Of a DNA stretch of 64,000 nt, positions 8,944 to 17,415 are shown in pieces (position 1 is the first letter of the stretch; each line of letters opens with the position of its first letter). Made by a program: the position numbers and the translations under genes. The stretch lies in contig JBMTQX010000008.1 in the NCBI GenBank assembly GCA_049446715.1, positions 1 to 64,000 on the forward strand, written 5' to 3'. This DNA is from Eutrophocola sp049446715 (GTDB lineage Bacteria; Pseudomonadota; Gammaproteobacteria; Pseudomonadales; Pseudohongiellaceae). Below the pieces are notes generated by a model. The model did not search any database. It was not told the DNA's origin and worked only from the letters and a program-made list of their open reading frames with translations.

Positions 8944-10262
8944 GTCAGGCCCGCCTCTGCCAGGAACGTGGCGACCGTATTGACCATGACATCGTGATCC
9001 CAGCGGCGGGCATCGACCATATCGGCATCCAGGCGCAGAACCGGTACGCCCGCCTCCTCCAGGGAGTGTGCCGTTACCAGGGTGCCGGACTGCGACAGGC
9101 GGTTGTCCGGCGGCACCAGCATGACCGCGGCATCAATGCCGCAGCGCTGAGCTTCGCTGACCATCCAGCCGTTCATCCAGGGTGGCAGATGCAGCACCTC
9201 GTTCATGGAACAGATGCGGCTGGCCAGGGCACGCATGGGTTCATTGCGAATCTCGCGGATGTATTGTGGCCCGGCAAAGGGCATGTACATGGACCAGACA
9301 AACACGGCCCCGAGTTTTTCTTCCAGGGCCTGGTAGAAACCGGGATCGTGCCAGACACCGGCACCGATCCACATCAGGCGCAGGCGTTCGTTGGTTGCCA
9401 CGCCGACACCCTGCTCGACCCGTGCCGCCACTTCGTCACGGAATTTTTTGGCGTGGGCCACGGCCCAGTCGGAACCGCGATGCCATTGCGGGATCATGGT
9501 GTTGGGCATCTGGTCGGCAATGGACACCGGACACGGCCGGGCCTCACCGATCATGTGGGCAGCTTCGGCGATATAGCCTTCCTGTTCGTTGATCTTTTCC
9601 ATCAGCTCGACAAAAGCGTCCATATCGAACTTGCGCTGCGTGCGGCGTTCCAGCACGTCAATGAGTGCCTCGATTTCCGCCACCATCAGGTCAATACGAT
9701 CTCGCTGGTAGACCTCTTCCCACTGTGTGCGGGAGTGGGCATACCACTGCGGATCCTTGTCGTGCCAAGCCGGCGCTTCCATGGCGAAAAACTCCGTGCC
9801 CAGCGCCTGCGCCCACTGTGTGAATACCTGCTGGATGCAGTCGCAGGTCAGCCGCGCCACCAGTACCGCCGGGGTCGGCAAGCCGCCCCAGGGGGCTGTT
9901 TCCGGATCACCCGCAAGCGTACAGGCCAGGCCGAGCGAGCAGTACTTGCAGCTGTTTTCCGGATAGCCGCGTTCGACCATGGCATCAAAATATTTTGTCG
10001 ACAGCTGCTTGGCCGAGATATACGCCGACCACCACTGGTTGCTGACCAGCGGGATATCCATGGCGTGGAAAATTTCATGGGGGGTATCAGCCTGAGCCAG
10101 CACGAAATGCTCGCCGTCCTCAACCACACGTTTTTTTAGGTCCTTGCCGTAGGCCTTCTGAAAGGCCGTGGCCTCGGCGGTACAGGCCAGGTCCTTGCGG
10201 CTGCGTTGTCCGGTAGTTGCAGCAGGTGCTGCAGTTGCTGAAGAGGATGTCGATGTGCTCAC
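8940..10262 (-). CDS. 2-hydroxyacyl-CoA dehydratase-type subunit (larger)
   Basis: A 440-residue protein related to the HgdA/HgdB, BcrB/C superfamily of [4Fe-4S] subunits. These remove water from 2-hydroxyacyl-CoA or reduce aromatic acyl-CoA. Cysteines at 105, 108 and 114 (NSCKYCSLGLACT) are plausible cluster ligands, and the PLVSNQWWSAYISAKQ segment is typical. It uses a GTG start overlapping the upstream stop (GTGA), which is consistent with neighbouring coupling. The N-terminus is Ser/Thr/Ala-rich and probably disordered. The ATP-dependent activator (HgdC/BcrA-like) that such enzymes normally need is not in this window, so activity remains to be shown. Confidence 0.85.
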   Translation of the reverse strand: MSTSTSSSATAAPAATTGQRSRKDLACTAEATAFQKAYGKDLKKRVVEDGEHFVLAQADTPHEIFHAMDIPLVSNQWWSAYISAKQLSTKYFDAMVERGYPENSCKYCSLGLACTLAGDPETAPWGGLPTPAVLVARLTCDCIQQVFTQWAQALGTEFFAMEAPAWHDKDPQWYAHSRTQWEEVYQRDRIDLMVAEIEALIDVLERRTQRKFDMDAFVELMEKINEQEGYIAEAAHMIGEARPCPVSIADQMPNTMIPQWHRGSDWAVAHAKKFRDEVAARVEQGVGVATNERLRLMWIGAGVWHDPGFYQALEEKLGAVFVWSMYMPFAGPQYIREIRNEPMRALASRICSMNEVLHLPPWMNGWMVSEAQRCGIDAAVMLVPPDNRLSQSGTLVTAHSLEEAGVPVLRLDADMVDARRWDHDVMVNTVATFLAEAGLT

Positions 10263-12394
10263 TGGAATACTCCCAGGTCGGTCAGCTCGGCAAAACGCGC
10301 TTCGCTCAGGCCGGCCATGTTCACGGCGACCGCCTCGTTATGTTCACCCATGCCGGGGGCACGGAAGGGCTGTGTCGGCGTCGCTGAAAAATCGATGGGG
10401 GTGCGCACGTGTCCGAAATTGCCGAGCACGGTATGCGGCAGGTCTACCAGCGCCCCGCGGGCGGCCAGTGAGGCATCGTGTTCCACCACGTCCTCGATAT
10501 CCTGTACCACGCCGGCGGCAATACCGGCCTCCTGCAGAATAGCCATGACATCGGCATCCTGCTGGCTTGCGGTCCACGCCGCGATATCGTCACCACCAGC
10601 CAGGTCGCACAACTGCTGCCACTGTTCTTCATCGGCAATACTCACGGCCACCCAGCGATCATCGCCGCGGGCCGGCCACAGGTCCTGGCGGTACCAGTGG
10701 GCATCGTTGTTGCCCTGCCGGGTGGGTGGCGTGCCGGTCTGGGTCTGCACAAAGGCGTCATACATCTGCTGCACACAGATCTCGTACATGGCGGCATCGA
10801 TATGGGCTCCCCCACCCTGCCTGCTACGCTGGGCCAGCGCAGCGCTGGCGGTGGCTGCCATGACAAAGGGGACGATAACATCGCCGTACGGTACCGAACC
10901 GGGAATCACCGGATCACGATCCGGCCAGCCGGTGAGAAAAGTGCGTCCCGACAGGGCACCACCGGTCCCGTCCACACCCCACTCCGGCGCCATCGGGCCG
11001 GTCTGGCCATAGACACTGCCAGAGACCATGACGATATCGGGATTGCGTTTAATCAGGCTGGCGTAATCCAGGCCGAGCTTGGCCATGGTGCCGGGTGAAA
11101 AGTTTTCCACCACGATATCGGCCCATGCAATCAGCGGTCCGAGAATGTCCATGGCTTCCGGTTTTTTCATGTCCAGCGACAGGCTGAGCTTGGAACTGTT
11201 GAGATGGGCAAACCAGGGTTTGTCGTCAAAACTTGTCGCGCTGGAGGCCGATACCTGCACATCCAGGCGAGACAGGCAGGGCCGGGTGCGGCTTTCCACC
11301 TTGATCACTTCTGCGCCGAGGTCGCCCAGGGTCTTGGTGGTAATCGAGCCGACCAGGGCCCAGGAAAAATCGAGTACGCGCACGCCGGACAACGGCCCGG
11401 GCCGTTCGCCGCGTTCGACCTGTGCCGGTGCTGTTCCTGCGCCTGCCGTGACGCGGGCAAACCGGGCCGGCATCTTCAGGCCATGGTCTTCCTGCCAGAA
11501 TTCACGGGCGGCCAGGTGGGGATCTTCCAGTACTTGCGCAGGCTCTCTCACCACGCAGGCGTTGATGCCGCGGCGCTTGCCCTCAAGGGCAATCTCGGCC
11601 TTGGTGCGGGTCAGGAAAAATTCGGCCATGGCCGCTTCCCACTCACTGCGGGTTTGCGCCGGCAAGGTGGAACGGTTGTAGCTGAGCCAGTCCACGCCCT
11701 GCATGGGATTGGCCACACCCACTTCATCCATCCAGTCGGACAGCCCCTGGTTGGCCGGCGCGCCGAAGCGACCGGTCATCAGGGAATGGAAACACCAACC
11801 GTCCTTCAGGGCCCAGATGCAGCGCACCGCCACCTTGTTATAACTGAGCTTGCCCCCCGAGCGGGTGAGCTTGCGCCGATCGAACTGCCAGGCCAGGATG
11901 CTGCTGACGTTGCGGTTGAACGCCACTTCCTGGATCGACACATCCACGTGCTGGCCCAGGCCCGTGCGCTGACTGTCAAAGAAGGCGGTCATGGCACCGG
12001 CGGCGGCCACCATGTCGGCATGAAACGTACAGGCATCGAGCGCTTCCTTCACCGGCGGCCGGTCCGGATCGCCGGTCAGGCGCAGGGTGCCGCTCATGGC
12101 CGAGGCCACCAGTTCACTGCCCAGCCGGTCGGAACCAGGGCCGTGACTGCCGAACGGCGACACCGACACGTGCACGAGTGCCGGGTTGGCCTGCTGGATC
12201 AGGTCGCGCGACCAGCCCTGCCCGGCCAGTTGGCGACTGCCGATACCATCCACCAGGATCGCAATATCCTTCAGGCCCGCGGGGGCATCCGGCGCCGGCA
12301 CGATCGTGGCACCCAGCGACGCCAGGTAGCGCAGCAAAGGCCGCTCTGCGGCCATGGCGACCGCCGTTACCTTGATACCTGCCAGTAAACTCAT
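10259..12394 (-). CDS. double-length CaiB/BaiF CoA-transferase (two fused domains)
   Basis: The 711-residue protein contains two family III CoA-transferase domains. The first spans about 1-320 and the second about 330-711. Each keeps the expected acidic residue: Asp127 in HADMVA and Asp505 in PYGDVIV. The second domain also shows the classical LSGVRVLDFSWALVGS, LGAEVIKVES and VENFSPGTM motifs, while the first is more divergent. Family III enzymes are interlocked dimers, so a fusion can form an internal heterodimer. The start at 12394 is favoured over a more upstream one because it overlaps the previous stop as ATGA, like its neighbours. Confidence 0.92.
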   Translation of the reverse strand: MSLLAGIKVTAVAMAAERPLLRYLASLGATIVPAPDAPAGLKDIAILVDGIGSRQLAGQGWSRDLIQQANPALVHVSVSPFGSHGPGSDRLGSELVASAMSGTLRLTGDPDRPPVKEALDACTFHADMVAAAGAMTAFFDSQRTGLGQHVDVSIQEVAFNRNVSSILAWQFDRRKLTRSGGKLSYNKVAVRCIWALKDGWCFHSLMTGRFGAPANQGLSDWMDEVGVANPMQGVDWLSYNRSTLPAQTRSEWEAAMAEFFLTRTKAEIALEGKRRGINACVVREPAQVLEDPHLAAREFWQEDHGLKMPARFARVTAGAGTAPAQVERGERPGPLSGVRVLDFSWALVGSITTKTLGDLGAEVIKVESRTRPCLSRLDVQVSASSATSFDDKPWFAHLNSSKLSLSLDMKKPEAMDILGPLIAWADIVVENFSPGTMAKLGLDYASLIKRNPDIVMVSGSVYGQTGPMAPEWGVDGTGGALSGRTFLTGWPDRDPVIPGSVPYGDVIVPFVMAATASAALAQRSRQGGGAHIDAAMYEICVQQMYDAFVQTQTGTPPTRQGNNDAHWYRQDLWPARGDDRWVAVSIADEEQWQQLCDLAGGDDIAAWTASQQDADVMAILQEAGIAAGVVQDIEDVVEHDASLAARGALVDLPHTVLGNFGHVRTPIDFSATPTQPFRAPGMGEHNEAVAVNMAGLSEARFAELTDLGVFQ

Positions 12395-13449
12395 GTGTTG
12401 TGCTCCATCAGGAAGTCGCGCATTTCGGTTACGCTGGCATCGGCGCCATCCCAACGTCTGCGGGTCATGACCAGGTGCGGCAGGTGGCTGTCGGCCAACA
12501 CCCGGCGCTGGCCGGTAACGTGCCAGGCCAGGGCTTCATCATCCTCGGTCAGCCATAACACAACGGCGTCAGCCTGGCAGCGCTTCATATCAGTTGCCAG
12601 TCGTGAGGCACGGTCGCTGAACGCACGCGGGCCCAACGGGCAGCTGTTGTACTGCTCAGCCATGGCCATCACCGGGTCTGCATCGCCCACCTCTATGGGG
12701 GGGCCGAAGCGCCCCGGCGTGCGCTGGTGGGATTCACCCACCACGTTCCAGCCGGCGGCCTCGGCGGCCACGTGAAAACTGTCATCCGGTGGCACCGAAC
12801 CTGCCAGCAGCAGGCGTCGCCCATGCTCGCTGGCCGGAAATGCCAGGCCGCTGAGTTCATCCGCAAGATCACGAAACAGGCTCGCCCGCACAATATTTTC
12901 CAGCAGGCGTCCGGAGGCGGTGCGCGAGACATCCAGCATGCCGTAAAGGCTGCGGCGGATGTTCGCGGCATCGATGGCCGGGGCCAGCGCGGCTTCATCG
13001 ATATCCAGCATCTGCGCCAGGTGTCGAATGGCCTGTCGCGTATGCAGTACCGAGCTGGGACGGGGAATCCGTGCCACGTCATACATCACCGGCCGCGGGC
13101 CACTGACCACCCCGCGCCGCTGCAGTTCACAGAGGTAGTAATAAAGGCGCTGGACCGCATCATCGCCACGACTGAAAATCACGGTGTCGAAAACATCAAA
13201 CCGCCCTGCCATCCAGTCCTGCAGCATGGAGCGTGCCCAGCCCGGAAAGCTGCTTTCCAGCCACTTGTCGGCATCTGGCGTTTTGCGCCCCTTCTGCCAG
13301 GGCAGATGGGCGTAGCGGCGTTCACTGGCCAGCAGGATTTCCAGTGGAATGTCCAGTCCGACATAGCCGATCGCCCCCTCATCGGCGCTCATACCGGCCA
13401 GCGGATCGGCAAGAATGTTGTCGAGCAGGGCTTCCAATGCTGTGATCAT
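12391..13449 (-). CDS. 2-hydroxyacyl-CoA dehydratase-type subunit (smaller)
   Basis: A 352-residue protein of the same superfamily as the gene at 8940. Its SRGDDAVQRLYYYLCELQRRG segment is typical of dehydratase subunits; here it reads GDDAVQRLYYYLCELQ. Cysteines are few (YLCEL, NSCPLG, KRCQ), so cluster binding is less obvious than in the larger subunit. It probably pairs with the larger subunit, although a CoA-transferase gene lies between them. ATG at 13449 gives an ATGA overlap with the DctM stop; a GTG three codons upstream is less likely. Confidence 0.8.
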   Translation of the reverse strand: MITALEALLDNILADPLAGMSADEGAIGYVGLDIPLEILLASERRYAHLPWQKGRKTPDADKWLESSFPGWARSMLQDWMAGRFDVFDTVIFSRGDDAVQRLYYYLCELQRRGVVSGPRPVMYDVARIPRPSSVLHTRQAIRHLAQMLDIDEAALAPAIDAANIRRSLYGMLDVSRTASGRLLENIVRASLFRDLADELSGLAFPASEHGRRLLLAGSVPPDDSFHVAAEAAGWNVVGESHQRTPGRFGPPIEVGDADPVMAMAEQYNSCPLGPRAFSDRASRLATDMKRCQADAVVLWLTEDDEALAWHVTGQRRVLADSHLPHLVMTRRRWDGADASVTEMRDFLMEHNT

Positions 13450-14750
13450 GCCAACCACCCCGGCAGGGCCAGTGCGATGGCCGGAAACAGGATGATCAGC
13501 AGCAGATGCACGAAGTCAGCGCCCAGGAACGGCAGCACGCCGCGGAATATCTGCCCCAGACTGACATCGCGGGCCACGCCCTGGATGACATACAGATTCA
13601 TACCCATGGGCGGGTGAATGAAGCCAATCTCGGTGGCACGTACCAGGAAAATGCCGAACCAGATCGGCGACAGGCCCAACGAGGTAATGACCGGCAACAG
13701 GATCGGTGTCGCCAGCAGCATCAGCGCCAGGCCGTCGAGCACGGAACCGAGCAACAACAGGAAAAGCGCCATCAGCAGCACAGTCGTGACCTGGCCGCTG
13801 CCCATCTCGGCGATCAGGTTACCGGCCGCATCCGTCAGTCCGGTGATACTGATGAAGACGGAAAAAATCAGGGTGCCGATCACCACGGTGTAAATCATGC
13901 CGCTGGTTTTCAGGGTATCTTCCAGCGCCTGGTACAGCATCGGCCAGGACAGGCGCCTGCGCCAGAAACAGATCAACAGCGCACCGGCAGCGCCCATGGA
14001 GGCTGCTTCACTCGGGGTGAACCAGCCCATGACGATACCGCCGATCACCATGAGTACCAGCAACAGGATATCGGCCACTTTCAACAGGGCTTCCTTGCGT
14101 GCCGTCCAGCTGGCCTTTTCGGTCTGCGGTGCCAGCGACGGTCGCCAGCGCACCAGCAGGTTGATGACCACCAGGTACAGCGCCATCTGGGTCAGGCCCG
14201 GAATGATGGCGGCGGTAAACAGGGTGCCGATGGACTGCTCGGCAATAATGCCGAACACGATCAGCGTGCCTGACGGCGGAATCATCTGCCCCAGCGTGCC
14301 GCCGGCGGCGACCACACCCGTGGCGAGCTGGTCGGAATAACCATGACGGCGCATCTCCGGCACCGCTACCAGGCCGATAGTGGCTGCCGTCGCCAGGCTG
14401 GAGCCATTGATCGCACCGAAGCCGGCGCACCCGGCCACCGAGGCCTGCGCCAGACCACCACGACGGTGACCGATGCAGCGCGCGGCAGCATCAAACAGGT
14501 CGCGGCTAGCGTTGGAGGAAAAACACAGGTGCGCCATGAGCAGAAACAGTGGCAGTGTGCCGAGTTCGTAGCGGGTCAGCGTTTCAATGACGATCACGCC
14601 GGATTTCACCAGTGCCGGTTCCATGCCTGTCACCAACGTCATACCCACCAGGCCCACCAGGCCCAGGGCGCAGCCAATCGGCATGCCGGTCAGCAATAAC
14701 AGGAACAGGGCCAGGACGCCCAGCAGGCCGGTACCGGGGGTCGCCATCAT
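13446..14750 (-). CDS. TRAP transporter large permease (DctM family)
   Basis: A 434-residue, very hydrophobic protein with about 12 membrane segments. It carries family motifs such as LLLTGMPIGCALGLVG near the N-terminus, GCAGFGAINGSSLATAATIG and the IPPSGTLIVFGIIAEQSIG hairpin (here in GTLGQMIPPSGT). DctM moves organic acids inward by sodium symport with DctQ and the DctP protein encoded at 7888. Coupled by ATGA overlaps to DctQ upstream and the dehydratase subunit downstream. Confidence 0.97.
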   Translation of the reverse strand: MMATPGTGLLGVLALFLLLLTGMPIGCALGLVGLVGMTLVTGMEPALVKSGVIVIETLTRYELGTLPLFLLMAHLCFSSNASRDLFDAAARCIGHRRGGLAQASVAGCAGFGAINGSSLATAATIGLVAVPEMRRHGYSDQLATGVVAAGGTLGQMIPPSGTLIVFGIIAEQSIGTLFTAAIIPGLTQMALYLVVINLLVRWRPSLAPQTEKASWTARKEALLKVADILLLVLMVIGGIVMGWFTPSEAASMGAAGALLICFWRRRLSWPMLYQALEDTLKTSGMIYTVVIGTLIFSVFISITGLTDAAGNLIAEMGSGQVTTVLLMALFLLLLGSVLDGLALMLLATPILLPVITSLGLSPIWFGIFLVRATEIGFIHPPMGMNLYVIQGVARDVSLGQIFRGVLPFLGADFVHLLLIILFPAIALALPGWLA

Positions 14751-15220
14751 GATTTACTCCCCTTCACCGCCTGCCACAGAAACAGCCCGCTGACGGACAA
14801 CAGGGCACCGCAAATCAGCAGACGCAGGGGCCGGTAGGGAATGCGCCAGAGTTCACTTTCTTCATAACTGTGCCACAAATCCGCCATGAGCCAGACCGAG
14901 CCAAGCAGCAGCGCCAGGAAAAACAGTGCGCCCATCAGCGCGTTGAAACGCCCGAGCCGGTCGGCACTGGCCGGTTTGAGACGGTTGAACAGGATCAGCA
15001 CCTTGGCATGACGCTGATGCAGGGTGGCGACCAGCATGCCAAGCACACCGGATATGCCCACAACCACCTGGACCATTTCAATGGATCCCAGCAGGGGGAT
15101 GCGCGTGGCACGGCCGATCACGGCAACCACATCGATGGCCATCGCGGCCAGCAAGGCAAATCCCGCCACGATCACGAGAACCCGGTATGCCCTGCCTTGT
15201 GTTGTCTGCGGCTCATTCAT
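14747..15220 (-). CDS. TRAP transporter small permease (DctQ family)
   Basis: A 157-residue protein with four predicted membrane segments, the normal size for DctQ. Recognisable features are an ATRIPLLGSIEMVQ segment after helix 1 and an HQRHAKV loop between helices 2 and 3. It scaffolds DctM in the inner membrane. It precedes DctM with an ATGA overlap and itself overlaps the CapA-like gene upstream in the same way. Confidence 0.95.
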   Translation of the reverse strand: MNEPQTTQGRAYRVLVIVAGFALLAAMAIDVVAVIGRATRIPLLGSIEMVQVVVGISGVLGMLVATLHQRHAKVLILFNRLKPASADRLGRFNALMGALFFLALLLGSVWLMADLWHSYEESELWRIPYRPLRLLICGALLSVSGLFLWQAVKGSKS

Positions 15221-16386
15221 GCCGTTTTCATCCCGCTCATTGGGTTAGGGGTGATGGTCATCATGTCTGCATTCTGACCCAGGCTGATGGCGGCCAGCCC
15301 GGCCTGCCGGGTAATCTGCTCCACGTAGGCACTGATGCGGTCACTTTCCTCGCGGTTTGCCAGTCGCGGCTTGCCTGGGGCATCCACCTGTACCGGGATG
15401 ATACCGATTTCCACGCTGTCGTCCCCGTGCCAGAGGATGCGGGCCATAAACGCCTGCACGGCCTCGGGGTGAAACGGCGCCAGAAAGAAATCGGGGTCCG
15501 GTTCAAACCCGAACAAGGCCTTGCGCTTTTCCGCCCAGGCCGCACGCGCCGGATGCTCCTGGTCGGGGCTGAGCGCCCGTGTCACCACGCAGCCATTGCC
15601 GAGACCATGGAACACCGGTTTGCCACGGTAGAACTCAATGCCGCGCACGATATGGGCATGATGGGAAATCACCACATCGGCACCGGCATCTATGGCGGCC
15701 CGGGCCAGTTCCCGCTCGTAGTCTTCGACCACGGCCGGCGTATGCACCCTGCCCTTGTGCAGGGCAACGATCACCAGCCCGGCCTTTTCCTTCGCAGCGG
15801 CAATGTCCTCGACCAGTATTGCCTGCGCCTGCGGCTCGGCATGGGTAAATGTCTGTGCCGGCGCCACCGGTTCGCCGTTAGCGGTCGCCACGGGCAGAAA
15901 GGCACAACCCGCCCGTTCAGCGGTAGCCCAGCCATTTTTAGGACCCACGCAATTGTAACTCAGCACGGCCACGGTCCGCTCACCGACACCCAGCAAGGCC
16001 GGCTGGCGGGCCTGCGCCAGGTGAGGGCCGGCACCGCAGCAGGCGATGCCCAGATTCTCGAGCGCATCGATCGTGTCTGTGATGCCGCCGGGGCCACAGT
16101 CCGCGATGTGATTGCCCGCCAGGGTCATGGCGGCAAAACCGGCGCTTTTCAGCGCCGCCAGGTTATCGGGATCAGCGCCGGGGGCCGGCACATCGCCGGG
16201 CAATTCTGATTGTCGACGGGTATGCGGCACCTCAAGGTGGCCAATGACCAGATCCGCGCGACGGAAGGCCGGGACGATCCCTTCCAGCCAGTATTCAGGC
16301 GCCGGTTCATCGAGCACGATGTCACCGGTGCAGATAATCGCAACACTGTCATGTAAAGGCTTATCAGGCGATAATTGGTGCATCAT
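15217..16386 (-). CDS. CapA-family metallophosphoesterase-like protein
   Basis: A 389-residue protein with the CapA/PgsA calcineurin-like pattern: TGDIVLD, a GHLEVPHT motif replacing the usual N-E-x-P, AGNHIADCG, a SHHAHIVRGIE histidine cluster and HGLGNG. Enzymes of this fold bind two metals; CapA itself is linked to poly-gamma-glutamate synthesis, but many relatives sit in catabolic clusters with no known reaction. No signal peptide is seen from the chosen start, so it may be cytoplasmic. The start at 16386 (two successive ATG codons) is chosen because the upstream extension is not protein-like; no strong ribosome-binding site is visible. It is the first gene of the long minus-strand operon. 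Confidence 0.85.
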   Translation of the reverse strand: MMHQLSPDKPLHDSVAIICTGDIVLDEPAPEYWLEGIVPAFRRADLVIGHLEVPHTRRQSELPGDVPAPGADPDNLAALKSAGFAAMTLAGNHIADCGPGGITDTIDALENLGIACCGAGPHLAQARQPALLGVGERTVAVLSYNCVGPKNGWATAERAGCAFLPVATANGEPVAPAQTFTHAEPQAQAILVEDIAAAKEKAGLVIVALHKGRVHTPAVVEDYERELARAAIDAGADVVISHHAHIVRGIEFYRGKPVFHGLGNGCVVTRALSPDQEHPARAAWAEKRKALFGFEPDPDFFLAPFHPEAVQAFMARILWHGDDSVEIGIIPVQVDAPGKPRLANREESDRISAYVEQITRQAGLAAISLGQNADMMTITPNPMSGMKTA

Positions 16387-16437
16387 ACTGTTCTGTGAAA
16401 AAATCCTGTTGCCAGGGCCTTTGCCAGGCCAATGATA

Positions 16438-16455
16438 CGGCCAGTTGTCTGGCCG
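16438..16455. promoter_or_regulatory. perfect inverted repeat in the GntR/operon promoter
   Basis: CGGCCAG-TTGT-CTGGCCG is a perfect seven-pair inverted repeat with a four-base centre, 45 bases before the GntR gene and 52 bases before the CapA-like gene. Its place between divergent genes fits an operator for the adjacent GntR/FCD regulator. Confidence 0.5.
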
Positions 16456-16467
16456 ATTATCTGAACA

Positions 16468-16481
16468 GTTGTGCGGACAAC
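16468..16481. promoter_or_regulatory. GntR-type operator candidate GTTGT-N4-ACAAC
   Basis: GTTGTGCGGACAAC is a perfect five-pair inverted repeat lying 18 bases upstream of the GntR start codon. The TTGT/ACAA half-sites are those commonly seen for GntR/FCD regulators and resemble the ATTGTTAACAAT sites elsewhere in the window, with a longer spacer. Autoregulation is a reasonable inference. Confidence 0.5.
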
Positions 16482-16499
16482 AGCTAAGGAAAGTCCTGA

Positions 16500-17198
16500 A
16501 TGCCCCAAAACGCTCAAACCAAAGCCGCCGGCAGTACGCCGGCAGCAAAAACGAAAACCGTCACCACGTCCGATGTTGTTCGCATACTGCGTGAAAAAAT
16601 TCGTCACGGCCATGTCGTCCCCGGCCAGCGCCTGGTGGAAGCCGACATCGTGCGCGAAACCAGTGCCAGCCGCAGCAAGGTGCGTGAAGCGCTCAAGCGC
16701 ATGGAAACCGAAGGCCTGGTGACCATCGAGGAGTTCCGGGGTGCTTCGGTGCGCCAGTTATCCATGGAAGAAGTCAGCCAGATCTACATGGCCCGCATGG
16801 CCCTGGAAGGCTTGCTGGCCGCTGAATTTGCCGCTGCCGACAAACCCCGCATGAAGAAGAAACTGCAGGCCCTGCAGGATGAAATGGACGCCCTGGAAAA
16901 TACCGGCAACCACCGCCGCTTTGCCAAGCTCAATGACGAGTGGCATGCCCAGATCATCAAGGGCTCGGGTAACCAGTATGCCGCGCAGTTTCTGACCCAG
17001 CTGTCCGTACCGGTCTACCGCTTGTTGTTTGCCAGCTTCTACAGTGCGCAGCGCATTGACCACGCCAACGCCGATCACAAGGTCATCACCCGGGCGATTG
17101 TCGCCGGCGATGTGGCGGGCGCTGAAAAAGCCATGCGCGCCCATATCAAGGACGGTCTGGATTCCCTGCTCGAGATGAGTGAAAAACTGCATATCTGA
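16500..17198 (+). CDS. GntR-family regulator, FCD subfamily
   Basis: A 232-residue transcription factor. Residues about 20-90 form the winged helix, with LREKIRHGHVVPGQRLVEADI and the recognition-helix region SASRSKVREALKRMETEGLV. Residues about 95-225 form an all-helical FCD effector domain (YMARMALEGLLA, a DEWHAQI metal-site helix, and HKVITRAIVAGDVAGAEKAMRAHI split as HKVITRAI and AEKAMRAHI). FCD domains typically bind organic acids or metals. AAGGAAAG lies before the ATG. Divergent orientation from the long operon, with two inverted repeats between, suggests it controls that operon in response to its organic-acid substrate. It is the only intact transcription factor gene in the window. 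Confidence 0.95.
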   Translation: MPQNAQTKAAGSTPAAKTKTVTTSDVVRILREKIRHGHVVPGQRLVEADIVRETSASRSKVREALKRMETEGLVTIEEFRGASVRQLSMEEVSQIYMARMALEGLLAAEFAAADKPRMKKKLQALQDEMDALENTGNHRRFAKLNDEWHAQIIKGSGNQYAAQFLTQLSVPVYRLLFASFYSAQRIDHANADHKVITRAIVAGDVAGAEKAMRAHIKDGLDSLLEMSEKLHI

Positions 17199-17201
17199 AA
17201 A

Positions 17202-17233
17202 CTGACCGCCCGTCAGGCTGCTTGATGTTTTTA
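17202..17233 (+). terminator. weak terminator after GntR gene
   Basis: CTGAC-CGCCC-GTCAG just after the stop codon forms a five-pair stem, and a T-run follows at about 17228-17232. The stem is short and the T-run distant, so this is a weak call. Confidence 0.3.
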
Positions 17234-17354
17234 TTCTTCCGCTGAAACGGCGCCCCGCCCTACGGGCATGGTCCCGTTTAATGGTTACATGCTGCTGTAC
17301 CCGGTGTTGCCACTCAGGTCCAGCGCCCGGACGCGTCACCTCTGCGCCCTGTTA

Positions 17355-17378
17355 ATTGTTCACAATATTGTTAACAAT
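17355..17378. promoter_or_regulatory. two adjacent ATTGT-N2-ACAAT operator sites
   Basis: ATTGTTCACAAT (17355-17366) is directly followed by ATTGTTAACAAT (17367-17378). Both are perfect five-pair inverted repeats with a two-base centre, and the second is a fully self-complementary 12-mer found three more times in the window. Oddly, the pair lies between two convergent genes, 157 bases past the GntR stop and 38 bases from the end of the S15-type gene, so no obvious promoter is served. Confidence 0.7.
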
Positions 17379-17415
17379 GTTGCGCTACTACACCCAGACA
17401 AGTCAAGCCGCCGCC

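Noticed and set aside
7927..12388. Several plus-strand frames of 350-400 codons opposite the TRAP, dehydratase and CoA-transferase genes
   Set aside because: All mirror conserved minus-strand genes and show the same low-complexity reversed-codon composition; no start signals.
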